From contig CM038214.1 of the NCBI GenBank assembly GCA_021442155.1, positions 49,048,703-49,112,702 on the forward strand: a stretch of 64,000 bases of DNA, read 5' to 3'. Below, piece after piece: positions 44,042-53,980 of this stretch. Source of the stretch: Cymbidium sinense (Eukaryota; Streptophyta; Magnoliopsida; Asparagales; Orchidaceae). Numbering within the stretch: position 1 is the first letter of the stretch; every line of letters starts with the position of its first letter. Made by a program: the position numbers and the translations under genes. The notes under the pieces are model-generated. The model made no database searches, had not been told where the DNA came from, and worked only from the letters and a program-made list of their open reading frames with translations.

Positions 44042-47000
44042 TAGCGTTTAGGTTTAGGTTTAGGTTTATTAGGTCTTAGGGTTTAGGTTTATTTTTTAAT
44101 TTATTTAGTTACTTTATATTTAGGTTTAGGGTTTGAGGTTTAGAGTTTAAGGTTTGGATTTAGGATCTAGGGTTTAGGGTTTAATGTTTAATGTTTAGGG
44201 TTTAGGGTTTAGGGTTTTAGGGTTTATGCTTTTAGAGTTCAAGGTTTAGGGGTTAGGGTTAGGGGTTTAGGGTCTAGGGTTTAGGGTTTAGGTTTAGGGT
44301 TTTAGGGTTAGGGTTTAGGGTTTAGGGTGTAGGTATCTTGTTGTATGTTTAGGGTTTAGGGTTAGTTTTAGGTTTTAAGATTTAGGGTTTATGAATTTTT
44401 TAAATTAAAGCGTAGTTTAGGTTTATTTGTTTACTTAGTTTATTTTATTTTTTTAATTTATTTTATGTTTTATTTTTATTTGGGTTTATTTTTTATTTTT
44501 ATTTAGTTTAGTTTATTTATTTTATGTTTATTTATTTTAGTTTAGGTTTTTAGTTTTAGTTTATTTTTTAGGGTTAAGTTTAGGTTTATTTTTTAGTTGA
44601 GTTTTATTTTATTTATTTATTAAGTTTATGTTTTTAGGTTTTTTGGGTTTAGGGATTATCGTTTAGGGTTTAGGGTTTAGGGTTTTATGGTTTAGGGTTT
44701 AGGGTTTAGGGTTTAGGGTTTAGGGTTTAGGGTTTATGATTTAGGGTTTTGTGTTTAGGGTTTAGGATTTAGGGTTTTTAGGGTTTAGGGTTTTTGGTTT
44801 AAGGTTTAGGGTTTAGGTTTTAGGTTTAGGGTTTAGGGTTTTGGGTTTGGGTTTGTGTTTAGGGTTTTAGGTTTAGGGTTTAGGGTTTAGGGTTAGTTCT
44901 ATGGTTTAGGGTTTAGGGTTCAGGCTTTAGTTTAGGTTTATGTTTAAATTAAATAAACTAGTAGGTTTAGGTTTTTTTTAGCTTATTTTTAGGGTTTAGG
45001 GATTAGGGTTAGGTTATGGTTTAATTTTTTTTAAAAAATTAAGTAAACTAAGTCAAGTTTATTTAGTTAATTTAGTTTAATTTTATTTATTTTTGTTTAT
45101 TTTATTCTTTATTTTTTATTTATGTTTATTTTTTTTATTTAGTTTAGTTTATTTATTTTAGTTTATTTATTTTTACTTGAGGTTTTTTATTTTAGTTTAT
45201 TTTTTAGGATTAGGTTTATTTTTTAGTTTAGTTTTATTTTTATTTTATTTTTTAGGTTTATGTTTTAGTTTTTATTTTTAGGTTTGGGTTTAAGTTTCTA
45301 TTTTATTTCTTAGGATTATGTTTTAGGATTTTATTTTAGGTTTATTTTTAGGTTTTATTTTTTAGATTAGGTTTGGGTTTATTTTATTTCATTTAGTTTA
45401 GGTTTAGGTTTAGGTTTAGTTTATTTTAGATTTAAGCTTAGGTTTTATTTATTTTAGTTTAGTTTATTTTGTTTTTCGTTTCGGTTTATTCTATTTTATT
45501 TAATTTATTTTTATTTAAGGTTTAGATTTTTTTTAGTTTCGGGTTTAAGTTTAATTTTTTTTCTTATTTTTAGGTTTATTTTTTAGGTTTAAATTTTTAT
45601 TTTATTTTTATTTTTTTTATTTTAGGTTTATTTTAATTTTATTTTACATTTAGTTTTTATTTTATTTAGGTTTTTTATTCTTAGGTGTATTCAATTTTTT
45701 TTAGTTTAGTTTAAGTTATTAATTATTTTAGTTTGTTTATTTTTATTAATTAATTATATTTTATTTCTAGATTTAGGTTTAGGTTTTAGTTTAGGTTTTT
45801 ATTTGATAGTAATTTTTTATTTTTTTAGATTTACTTAATTTATTTATTTATATTAAGATTTTTTTTTTAGGCTTAAGTTTTTAAGTTTTTGGGGTTTAGG
45901 GTTTAGAGTTTAGGGCTTTGGGTTAGGGTTTAGGTTTAGGGCTTTAAGGTTTATGGTTTTAGGGTTTAGTGTTTAGGGTTAGGGTTTAGGATTTAGGGTT
46001 TAGGGTTGAGTGCATAGGCTTTAGGGCTTAGGGTTTTTAGCATTTAGGGTTTAGGGTTAGCTTAGGGTTTAGGGTTTAGGGTTTATGATTGTAGGTTGTA
46101 GGTTTAGGGTTTAGGGTTTAGGATTTAGGGTTTAGGGTTTAGGTTTTAGGTTTAGGGTTTAGGGTTGTAGGTTAGGGTTTAGGGTTTAAGTTATAGGGCT
46201 TAGCTTTTTTTTAAAAAAAATTAAATAAACTGGTAGGTTTAGATTTATTTAGTTTAATTTTGATTTATTTGAGTTTATTTTATTTTTTATTTTCATTGTG
46301 GTTTATTCTTGATTTTTTAGTTTAGTTTATTTATTTTAGTTTATGTTATTTATTTTAGTTTAGGTCATTTATTTTAGTTTATTTTTTAAGTTTAGGTTTA
46401 TTTTTTAGTTGAGTTTAATTTTTATTTTATTTTGTAGGTTTATGATTTTTTAGGTTTAGGAATAGATTTTTATTTTATTATTTAGGTTTAGGTTTTGGGT
46501 TTTTGTTTTAGGTTATTTTTAGGTTTTATTTTATTTAGTTTAGGGTTTAAGTTTAGTTTATTTTTGGTTTTATTTATTTTAGTTTAATTTATTTTGCATT
46601 AGGTTTGGGTTTATTTTATTTTGTTTATTTACTTTTATTTTAGGTTTAGGTTTTTTTTAGTTTGTGGTTTCAGGTTTTATTTTTTATTTATTTTTAGCTT
46701 TTATTTTTGGGTTTATCTTTTTAGGTTTAGATTTTTATTTAATTTTTAATTTATTTTATTTTCAATTTATTGTACTTTTATTTTACATTTAGTTTTTATT
46801 TTATTTAGGTTTTTATTCTTAGGTTTATCTAATATTTTAGTTTAGTTTTTATTTTATTTAGATTTTTATTTAATTTTTAATTTATTTTATTTTCAATTTA
46901 TTGTACTTTTATTTTACATTTAGTTTTTATTTTATTTAGGTTTTTATTCTTAGGTTTTTATTCTTAGGTTTATCTAATATTTTATATTAGATTTTTATTT

Positions 47001-48701
47001 AATTTTTAATTTATTTTATTTTCAATTTATTGTACTTTTATTTTACATTTAGTTTTTATTTTATTTAGGTTTTATTCTTAGGTTTATCTAATATTTTAGG
47101 GTTTATCTAATATAATCTAATATTTTCAATTTATTGTACTTTTATTTTACATTTAGTTTTTATTTTATTTAGGTTTTTATTCTTAGGTTTATCTAATATT
47201 TTAGTTTAGTTTAAGTTTTTATATACATTATTTTAGTTTATTTTTATTAGTTTACTTTATTTTATTTTTAGGTTTAGGTTTAGGTTTTAGTTTAGGTTTT
47301 TATTATATTTAGGTTTAGGTTTTTTCATTTATTTTATTATTAGGTTTAATTTATTTTAGGTTTTTAGGGTTTAGGGTTTAGGGTTTATAGTTTAGCATTT
47401 AGGGTTTTAGGGTTTAGGGTTTAGGGTTAGGGTTTAGGGTTTAGGGTTTAGGGTTTAGTATTTAGGCTTTAGCATGTAGGGTTTTTATGGTTTTGGTTAG
47501 GGTTTAGGTTTTTTAATGTTTAGGTTTAAGGTTTATTTTATTTGGTTTTATTTAGGGTTTTATAGGGTTTAGGGTTTAGGGTTTAAGTTTAGGTTAAGTT
47601 AGGGTTTAGGGTTTAAGTTTAGGGTTTAGGGTTTAGTATTTAGGGTTTATTATTTTTTTTTAGTTTAGTTTATTTTAGATTATTTTTTTATGGTTTAGGG
47701 TTTATGATTTAGTTTATTTAGGATTTAGTGTTTATTTAGTTTAGGGTTTATGGTTTAGGGTTTATTTAGGGTTTAGAGTTTAGTTTAAGATTAGTTTTAG
47801 GGTTTAGGTTATGACTTTTTAAATTTTAGGTTTAGGTTTATTTAGTTTATTTTTTTTATTTATTTTAGTTTATTTTATTTTTTATTTTGATTTAAGTTTA
47901 TTTTTATTTTTATTTAGTTTAGTTTATTTATTTTAGGTTTATTTATTTTAGTTTAGAGTTTTTATTTTAGTTTATTATTTAGGTTTATGTATAGGTTTAG
48001 GTTTATTTTTTAGTTTAGTTTTATTTTTATATTATTTTTTAGGTTTAGGTTTTATTTTTTATTTTTAGGTATAAGTTTAAGTTTTTATTTAATTTTTTAG
48101 GGTTAGGTTTTAGGTTTAGATTTATTTTTAGTTTATTTTATTTTATTTACTTTATGTTTAGGTTTAGGTTTAGGTTTAGTTTATTTTAGGTTTGGGTTTG
48201 GGTTTTATTTATTTTAGTTTATGTTTGGGTTTATTTTCTTTTCATTTTAGCTTTAGGTTTTCTTTTAGTTTAGGGTTTAGGTTCTTATTTAGTTTTTATT
48301 TAATTTTATTTTAGGTTTATTTTATTTTTATTTTAGGTTTTTTTATTTTATTTAGGTTTTTATTTTTTTAGTTTAGTTTAGGTTTTTAATTATTTTATTT
48401 TAGTTTAGTTTTTACTTTTTTTTATTTTTTTTAGGTTTACGTTTAGGTTTTAGTTTATATTTTTATTATACTTTATCTTGGTTTAGATTTTTTTTATTTA
48501 TCTAATTTTTAGGTTTTATTTAGTTTAGGTTTAGATTTTTAGCTTTTTAGAGTTTAGGGTTTAGGGTTTAGGGTTTAGGGTCTAGGGTTTATGGTTTTTA
48601 GGTTTTAACTTTTATGGTTTTTAGGGTTTAAGGTTTAGGGTTTAGGGTTTAGGTTTTAGGTTTAGGGTTCAAGTTTTAGTTTATTGTTTAGGGTTTCTTC
48701 A
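44042..48701 (+). repeat. Telomere-like satellite units
   Basis: Junction motifs lie at 44,945-44,964, 45,034-45,060 and 46,218-46,235, with a weak one near 47,815. The run at 44,690-44,735 holds more than six perfect consecutive TTTAGGG units, one of the longest perfect runs in the window. The pair of junctions only about 90 bp apart shows a deletion or local rearrangement. No genes. Confidence 0.9.
46738..47205 (+). repeat. Local tandem amplification, about 120 bp x 3.5
   Basis: A segment containing TTTCAATTTATTGTACTTTT, TACATTTAGTTTTTATTTTA, ATTCTTAGG and TTATCTAATATTTTA is repeated from about 46,738, 46,861 and 46,985, plus a partial copy from about 47,120. The copies are nearly identical, far more alike than neighbouring satellite units are to each other, which indicates recent duplication. 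Confidence 0.85.
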
Positions 48702-49161
48702 TTTTTTTTAATGGAAACAAATTCAGATCCAACCTTTCTTCTTTTGATTTTATCAACCAAGTAACACACCAAGTTTTCTAACAACATAGTTAAAAACTGA
48801 GCATGCATAGAGGAAATCAAAAACCTTAGATAATTGGAACTGCCTCTACTATAAGGACACATTTTCATAAGCAGTAGATCAGATCGACCATTCTTCTGTT
48901 TTCCCAATTCCCATTAGAACCACCCAAGCCTCTCGAGTAGCGGGATCCACAATCATATCCCCGATCTCTCCCTCCGCCACCCCCATGGCTATAACCTCAC
49001 CTCCCTCCATAAACCATCCTTGCTCAGACCACCACCTCCATATCCACCGGCACCTCTAGATCCCCACCACCATTGATATAACCATCGCTCGCCTTTGCCT
49101 CCACCACGGATCTAGGCGTGTGTTTGACTTGTTGTTCCTGCCGTTAAGGTTCTTCCCATTC
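48702..49161 (-). pseudogene. GRP cassette copy 10
   Basis: Minus strand: RRM end with Asn-Leu-Asn-Gly-x-Asn, then a degraded middle and Gly-rich tail with frameshifts. The terminus is Gly-Ser-Asn-Gly-Asn-Trp-Glu-Asn, where a G-for-A change alters Arg to Glu and the following stop has become Arg, so the minus frame runs on into the UTR. The UTR ends in eight A's. Trp is retained. Confidence 0.82.
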
Positions 49162-49863
49162 TTAGGGTTTAGGTTTAGTTTTAGGTTAATTAGGTTTTAG
49201 GGATTATGTTTATTTTTTAATTTATTTAGTTACTTTAAGTTAAGGTTTAGGATTTGGGGTTAGTTTAGGGTTTAGGGTTAGTTTTATTGTTTAGGGGTTT
49301 TTTTTTTAAAGTTAAGCAAACCAGTATGTTTAGGTTTATTTAGTTTATTAGTTTTTTCTTTATTTTAGTTTATTTTATTTTATTTTTATTTAGGTTTATT
49401 TTTTATTTTATTTATTTTAGTTTATTTATTTTAGGTTTATTTATTTTAGTTTAGGTTTTTTTATTTTAGTTTATTTTTTAGGTTTATTTTTTAGGTTAGT
49501 TTTATTTTATTTTATTTTTGTAGGTTTGGGTTTTATTTTTATTTTTAGGTTTCGGTTTAGGTTTTTATTTTATTTCTTTGGGTTTAGATTTTAGATTTTT
49601 TATTTTAGGTTTATTTTAAGTTTTTTTTTTAGTTTAGGTTTAGGTTTAGTTTTTTAATTTTATTTTATTTAGTTTAAGGTTTAGGTTTAATTTATTTTAG
49701 GTGTAAGATTAGGCTTTATTTATTTTAGTTTAGTTTATTTTAGTTTTGGTTTATGTTTATGTTTATTTTGTTTATTTTAGGTTTAGGTTTTTTTTAGTTT
49801 AGTGTTTAGGTTTTATTTATTATTTATTTTTAGGTTTATTTTTTAAGTTTAGGTTTTTATTTA
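49162..49863 (+). repeat. Last satellite unit and array edge
   Basis: A junction motif (AAAGTTAAGCAAACCAGTATG, 49,308-49,328) and a TTTA-rich block end at TTTTTATTTAGGG, where retrotransposon gag sequence begins without any spacer. No telomere-like blocks occur to the right of this point. Confidence 0.88.
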
Positions 49864-50360
49864 GGGTTTTGTGCCACCATCTTCCAAGATCTTTGAGGGC
49901 AGTGGGAACCCATAATAACATATTGCATACTTTAGAGCTGGTTGTTGCAACACCGGTGGCAGCAACGCACTCCTCTTCTGCCTTTTTGTTAGTAGTCTGT
50001 TAGGTGTTGCATTTGATTGGTACGTCAAACTGACCAACGGATTGGTGAAGACTTTTGCTGAGTTGGAGCACCTCTTCATCAAGAGGTTTGCTGGAGCTCA
50101 GTAGAGGGGTGTAGGCGACCTCATTGTAGAGAAAGCAGAAACTGAGTCCCTTATTGATTACATTCTCGGTGGCGCAACCTGAGCATGAAATGAACCACAT
50201 TGTCGAATAGCATGCCATTGAGATTCTTCTCAAGAATATCCATGGCCCGGTCGCCTTCATGCTTAAGGGCTTTACCATCAAAACATTCAAGAGAATTAAT
50301 CAACAAGGCAACTTGCCTACAAGAGGAAGCCAAACAGTTGCCCTTTCCTGACTAATCATC
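49864..50360 (+). pseudogene. Ty3/gypsy gag capsid region, 5'-truncated
   Basis: + strand translation with frameshifts gives Lys-Ile-Phe-Glu-Gly near the start, then Val-Ala-Phe-Asp-Trp-Tyr-Val-Lys-Leu, then Lys-Thr-Phe-Ala-Glu-Leu-Glu-His-Leu-Phe-Ile-Lys-Arg-Phe-Ala-Gly-Ala (about 50,000-50,100), and later Trp-Arg-Asn-Leu-Ser-Met-Lys. This W...L......F..L...F...F order is the retrotransposon capsid (Retrotrans_gag) core that assembles the virus-like particle. Sequence upstream of the capsid, the leader, primer-binding site and 5' LTR are missing because satellite abuts at 49,863. Several stops are present. The minus-strand open frames here are shadows. Confidence 0.75.
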
Positions 50361-50800
50361 TAGGCCCAAGCCATAGAAGGTGTTTGAGGAGAATCCAGGG
50401 ACAGTTGTGTCATTGGGAGAGGGAAACGACGTCAAGTTGATGAAGACTACGAGCTCAGCGACCTCCTTTGCCACCTCCTCTTCCACCACCTCAGCCATCA
50501 TACCGGCCACCACAGTCGTCAAAATGACCATTTCCACCACCTCAGCAACCTACTCAGTAGTGGTATTCATATCCATCACTAGGTAACTACTTTCCACCTA
50601 ATCTTGATAGATTGAATAAGCCATATTCATTCAAGAGAGAGGTAGTTAGGAAAATCTTTAAGAATCTCTTAAAAGCGACTTTGTTACCAAAGCCAAAGAG
50701 GCGGAGGAAGTGGGCAGCAATGATCCTAGCTATTATCTTTACCGCAGCTTGTTAGGCCATGTCTTAGATTGTATCACTTTTAAGGACTAGAGTGCAGCTA
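50361..50800 (+). pseudogene. gag Pro-rich linker and degraded zinc knuckle
   Basis: At 50,460-50,560 one + frame is Pro-rich (repeated CCACC/CCTC codons). Asn-Tyr-Phe-Pro-Pro-Asn-Leu-Asp-Arg-Leu and Tyr-Ser-Phe-Lys-Arg-Glu follow, then Leu-Pro-Lys-Pro-Lys-Arg. About 50,710-50,790 reads Asn-Asp-Pro-Ser-Tyr-Tyr-Leu-Tyr-Arg-Ser-Leu-Leu-Gly-His...Cys-Ile-Thr-Phe-Lys-Asp. That is the Y-C-x-Y-H-R...G-H...C..FKD knuckle of plant Tat-lineage gag, with the first Cys replaced by Tyr and the His-Arg pair altered. The Thr/Ser-rich open frame at 50,380-50,586 is an out-of-frame reading of the Pro-rich codons. Confidence 0.65.
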
Positions 50801-51555
50801 CAAGTTGGAGCCATAGTTATCCCTAAGGAATACTTATTAGAATAACCATCCGGTTATTAGAGTAATCCTTGGGGATACTTGCGATCCTCTTAAGACCAAA
50901 GGTTAGGATATCTCCCCATCGAACCTCGAGAAGGTCATTTCTAAGATCGAAGCTTTCCTTGCAAGTGCACGAAGTAGCTCACTTCCAATACCAAGGAAGG
51001 TTTGCTAGTTGCAAGGACAACTTCGAGGAGGGTGACACCCAACGGTAGACTCATCATACTTGCTCGAGATAGTCAGTAATCGGCCACCATCGGTCCAATA
51101 CTCCCTCCACCATTGTGTACCCCTTCTTCTGCTAGATCCTCTTCTACTGGCAAAAGCATTGTATCTATGGGTAAGGGCACTAAATCCCTTACTCCACTTA
51201 CTTTACTTGATTTCTATCATGTACCTCCACCCAAAAAGAAATTAATGAAGAAATCTGATTCTACTTATATATTGTCTACTTCTGATGCTCTTGATTTTAT
51301 TTCTATTGAAAGCTCTCTGTGTCTAAATAAAAATAATAGCTCTAGTAGTTTTGATCCTTTCTTTTCTAATTCAAAGTCAGACTATCCTTCTCTAATCAAT
51401 TAGGTTCACCTCTTGAGATTGACATGGAGTCAACTGACTCTGAGGATCCCATAGGAGAAGCTATAGGTATGCCCGATGAGAAGGTAGAACTTTGAATAAG
51501 CTCATCATTCCAAGAAGTCACTGAAGTCAACCTATGTAGTGGCAAAGTTCTACCT
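50801..51555 (+). pseudogene. Gypsy gag-protease spacer, no recognised domain
   Basis: The sequence is contiguous with the element and has coding-like composition (open frame at 51,113-51,403 with Lys- and Ser-rich segments). I recognise no domain. In Tat elements a poorly conserved stretch lies between gag and protease, and position is the only argument for this assignment. Stops and frame changes occur. Confidence 0.4.
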
Positions 51556-52091
51556 CCTAGGGTAGCACCTCAAGATAAGGGTAAGCAAGTCATTGATTCT
51601 AGTGAGCAGATAGCCCCTCCATAGGATGCTCCACCCATGGATATGCTTGTGGAGGACCAAGCTAGAGTTGATTATAATGTCTAGCTCACCTTAGAAAGTT
51701 TCCAGCTAAGATAAGCATATATGACACCCTTGTCTTATCCAAAGAGATGAGGGAATCTCTACTCAAGGCATTACTTGATCTAGAGATATGCTTAGCTCAG
51801 CTGACTGCTACTAAAGAGGAGGCATGCCACTCGAAGGACATCTTAGAAGTTACATTCAGTGATGAAGACTTACTCCAAGGGATGACCGAGCACATACCTC
51901 TTTACATTAGTGGATGTTGGCGGATCTGACTATCCATAGTTACGGTTGACCCAGTGTATCAATCAACATTATGAGTCTAAGAACCCTTGCTTGAGGATCA
52001 CATCTCCAAACTCCAAAAGAAAGGATGATGTTGAGAGGATTCAATGAATAAGGGCGATAGGGCATTATGGTGTTTATTTTAGATGTATGTT
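51556..52091 (+). pseudogene. Gypsy aspartic protease, N-terminal part
   Basis: Order of recognisable segments: Ala-Lys-Ile-Ser-Ile-Tyr-Asp-Thr-Leu (about 51,707-51,733), Met-Arg-Glu-Ser-Leu-Leu-Lys-Ala-Leu (51,747 on), Glu-Val-Thr-Phe-Ser-Asp-Glu-Asp-Leu, then Pro-Leu-Tyr-Ile-Ser-Gly. The active-site region follows around 51,945-51,995: Val-Asp-Pro, then after a one-base shift Ser-Ile-Asn-Ile-Met-Ser-Leu-Arg-Thr-Leu. In the family this reads D-x-G-S-A-V-N-I; the Asp is present but the Gly is not. Gly-Phe-Asn-Glu and Val-Phe-Ile-Leu-Asp-Val follow at 52,035-52,085. The domain then breaks off at a G-run and resumes at 56,650. Confidence 0.7.
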
Positions 52092-52114
52092 GGGGGGGGG
52101 GGGGGGGGGAGGGG
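52092..52114 (+). repeat. G homopolymer (18 G, A, 4 G)
   Basis: Eighteen G's (52,092-52,109), then A, then four G's. It lies exactly where protease coding stops and inserted DNA begins. It could form quadruplex structures or be a sequencing or assembly weak point. Confidence 0.95.
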
Positions 52115-53980
52115 ACACCACATAGATCATAGGGGTACTTTTGAGGTGATGGTACAACATTGAGGTATGATGTACTATCTCGAAAGATAGAGGCATCACC
52201 TAAATTAGACTTCATCACGTAATGGACTCTTAAGGCATAGTGGGTCTTCAAAGTACCATAGATTTTTCCCTTAGTTTATATGGATAAATAAAGTAGGTTT
52301 TATATTAAACCAAGTTCTTAAGTTCCTTATGGAGATATGCCTTCATAGTTTATTACATCTTAGGAAATGAAATTTTCTAAGAATACACTCAATTAAAGTA
52401 GGCAATTATCATCTTTAAAGATTTTAAGGTTAGACTATTAAAGGATTGGTTGTATTTGAAAACTCAATTGGGAAAGTTCAAGGAGAAGACTTATTCTTGG
52501 AATCCAAATGAAATAAGTAAGAAATGCTCAAGATACTAGGAAGCCTAGTGAGCATTACAATTTATTTATATGTTTTAAGTTGAAATTTCATAAGATTACT
52601 AGAACTTATAATCCGCCAACACAAAGTTGTGGGAATGCTTAAGAGGTGATAATTTATCATCATGGCCCGAAAGAAATAGCTACCTTGGATCCTAAATCTA
52701 GGGATCTTTAGTATGAGCTAAAAGCGACCTAAATCTAAGCAATAGGACATAGGTTTACCTCCATAAGAGAGAATAAACTATCCCACTTACGGACTTATAA
52801 GCTGGGTGACCTCCACTAAACTCCTATGATTTTAAAACCATGTAGTCATCTTTTAAATTGCAAGATATAGGGCAGTTATTTAATTAGAAAGAGACTAAAG
52901 TCCTACAGACTCCCAGAGACTAGAGCATGAGTGGTATGAGCATATGACTTAATTAATAGATGCAAAATCTTTTCAAATTTTATTTCATTTTAGACACATC
53001 ATTTTGATAGAGGCTTTATGATTTCTTATGCCTAAATGCATGATGAAATAGGTTATGGGTCAAATCATCTAGAAAAAAGTGTTCTCCACCATACGGGATG
53101 CCCTCATAGGTCAAACATTCCTTTATCATGCAAGGATGGAGATCCTTCATGTTCAAGAGAAAGAATATGCATGCATGTTGTGAAACATACAACCATACTA
53201 CTAAGGGGTTGCTAAATCTTTTTTTATCTTATTTATCTTAGGCTTTATGATGAGGTTGAGTTGTTTAAAATTTAGTTATGAGTGATTAGTTGGGTTGAAA
53301 AGTTATTTTATCTAAGAGCCTAATCATATCCAAAACATTAATGCATCAATCATTTAAAATCTATGAAAAGCATGCATCCTAATGCACAATGTAAACATAA
53401 TATCAAACAATTATATAAACTATCATAAGAATAAAAGGATGATCTTTGTCGGTTACCACAAACAACAGAGAAAAAATGATCTTGGACTCACCCTTATACA
53501 ACCTAGAATATGAAAGAATAATTATAATTGTATTAAATGCAATTCTTCTTTCTTCATATCTCCATTTTTGATTTGTTTCCTTCTTTGATTTGGATGGTGC
53601 TTCAAAGGCATCAAGCACCTAGACCAAATTTTTCATCCTAATCCCGTGGCACTAATCCTAATTCTATTGCAAAATTACATTTTTGTGGAAAATTAAATAT
53701 AACTACACTAAAAAAATTTAGCTAAATATACATATAATCCTAAGTAATTGTATTTATAATTTAGACTTAGCACCTACACATGGGTAATAAAGCCTTTGTC
53801 CTAACTTATTATGCTTAAGATTTAGGAAACATGTAAAAAACATTCAAATTTATTTTAACCATCCCAAGCATAATCCCCTAGAAAAACATGATTAGCTAAT
53901 TTGGTCTATCATCTAATCTATGAAGCATACACTAATCAAAATATTACATCATAAAATAAAAATATACATCACATCATACA
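52110..53980. mobile_element. Left part of the insertion in the protease, unidentified
   Basis: About 1.9 kb with no recognisable protein. The first 35 bases or so (GACACCACATAG...ATAGGGGTACTTTTG) weakly resemble the reverse complement of the right edge near 56,590-56,630, which would make them terminal inverted repeats. Open frames at 51,940-52,251 and 53,403-53,618 (minus) show no domain. Together with 53,981-56,647 it forms one insertion of about 4.5 kb, because protease coding continues on the far side. Confidence 0.45.

Noticed and set aside
1..49863. A functional chromosome end
   Set aside because: Repeats are mostly degenerate, interrupted by transposons and GRP cassettes, and bounded by gypsy sequence on the right. 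It is interstitial or subtelomeric.
2989..49863. Degeneracy as mere long-read basecalling error in telomere repeats
   Set aside because: The same variants occur in the same order in many units. Some local indels may still be errors, which I cannot exclude.
49861..50333. Minus-strand open frames over gag
   Set aside because: The + strand carries clear capsid motifs, so the minus frames are shadows.
50380..50586. Thr/Ser-rich 68-aa protein
   Set aside because: It is an out-of-frame reading of the Pro-rich gag linker.
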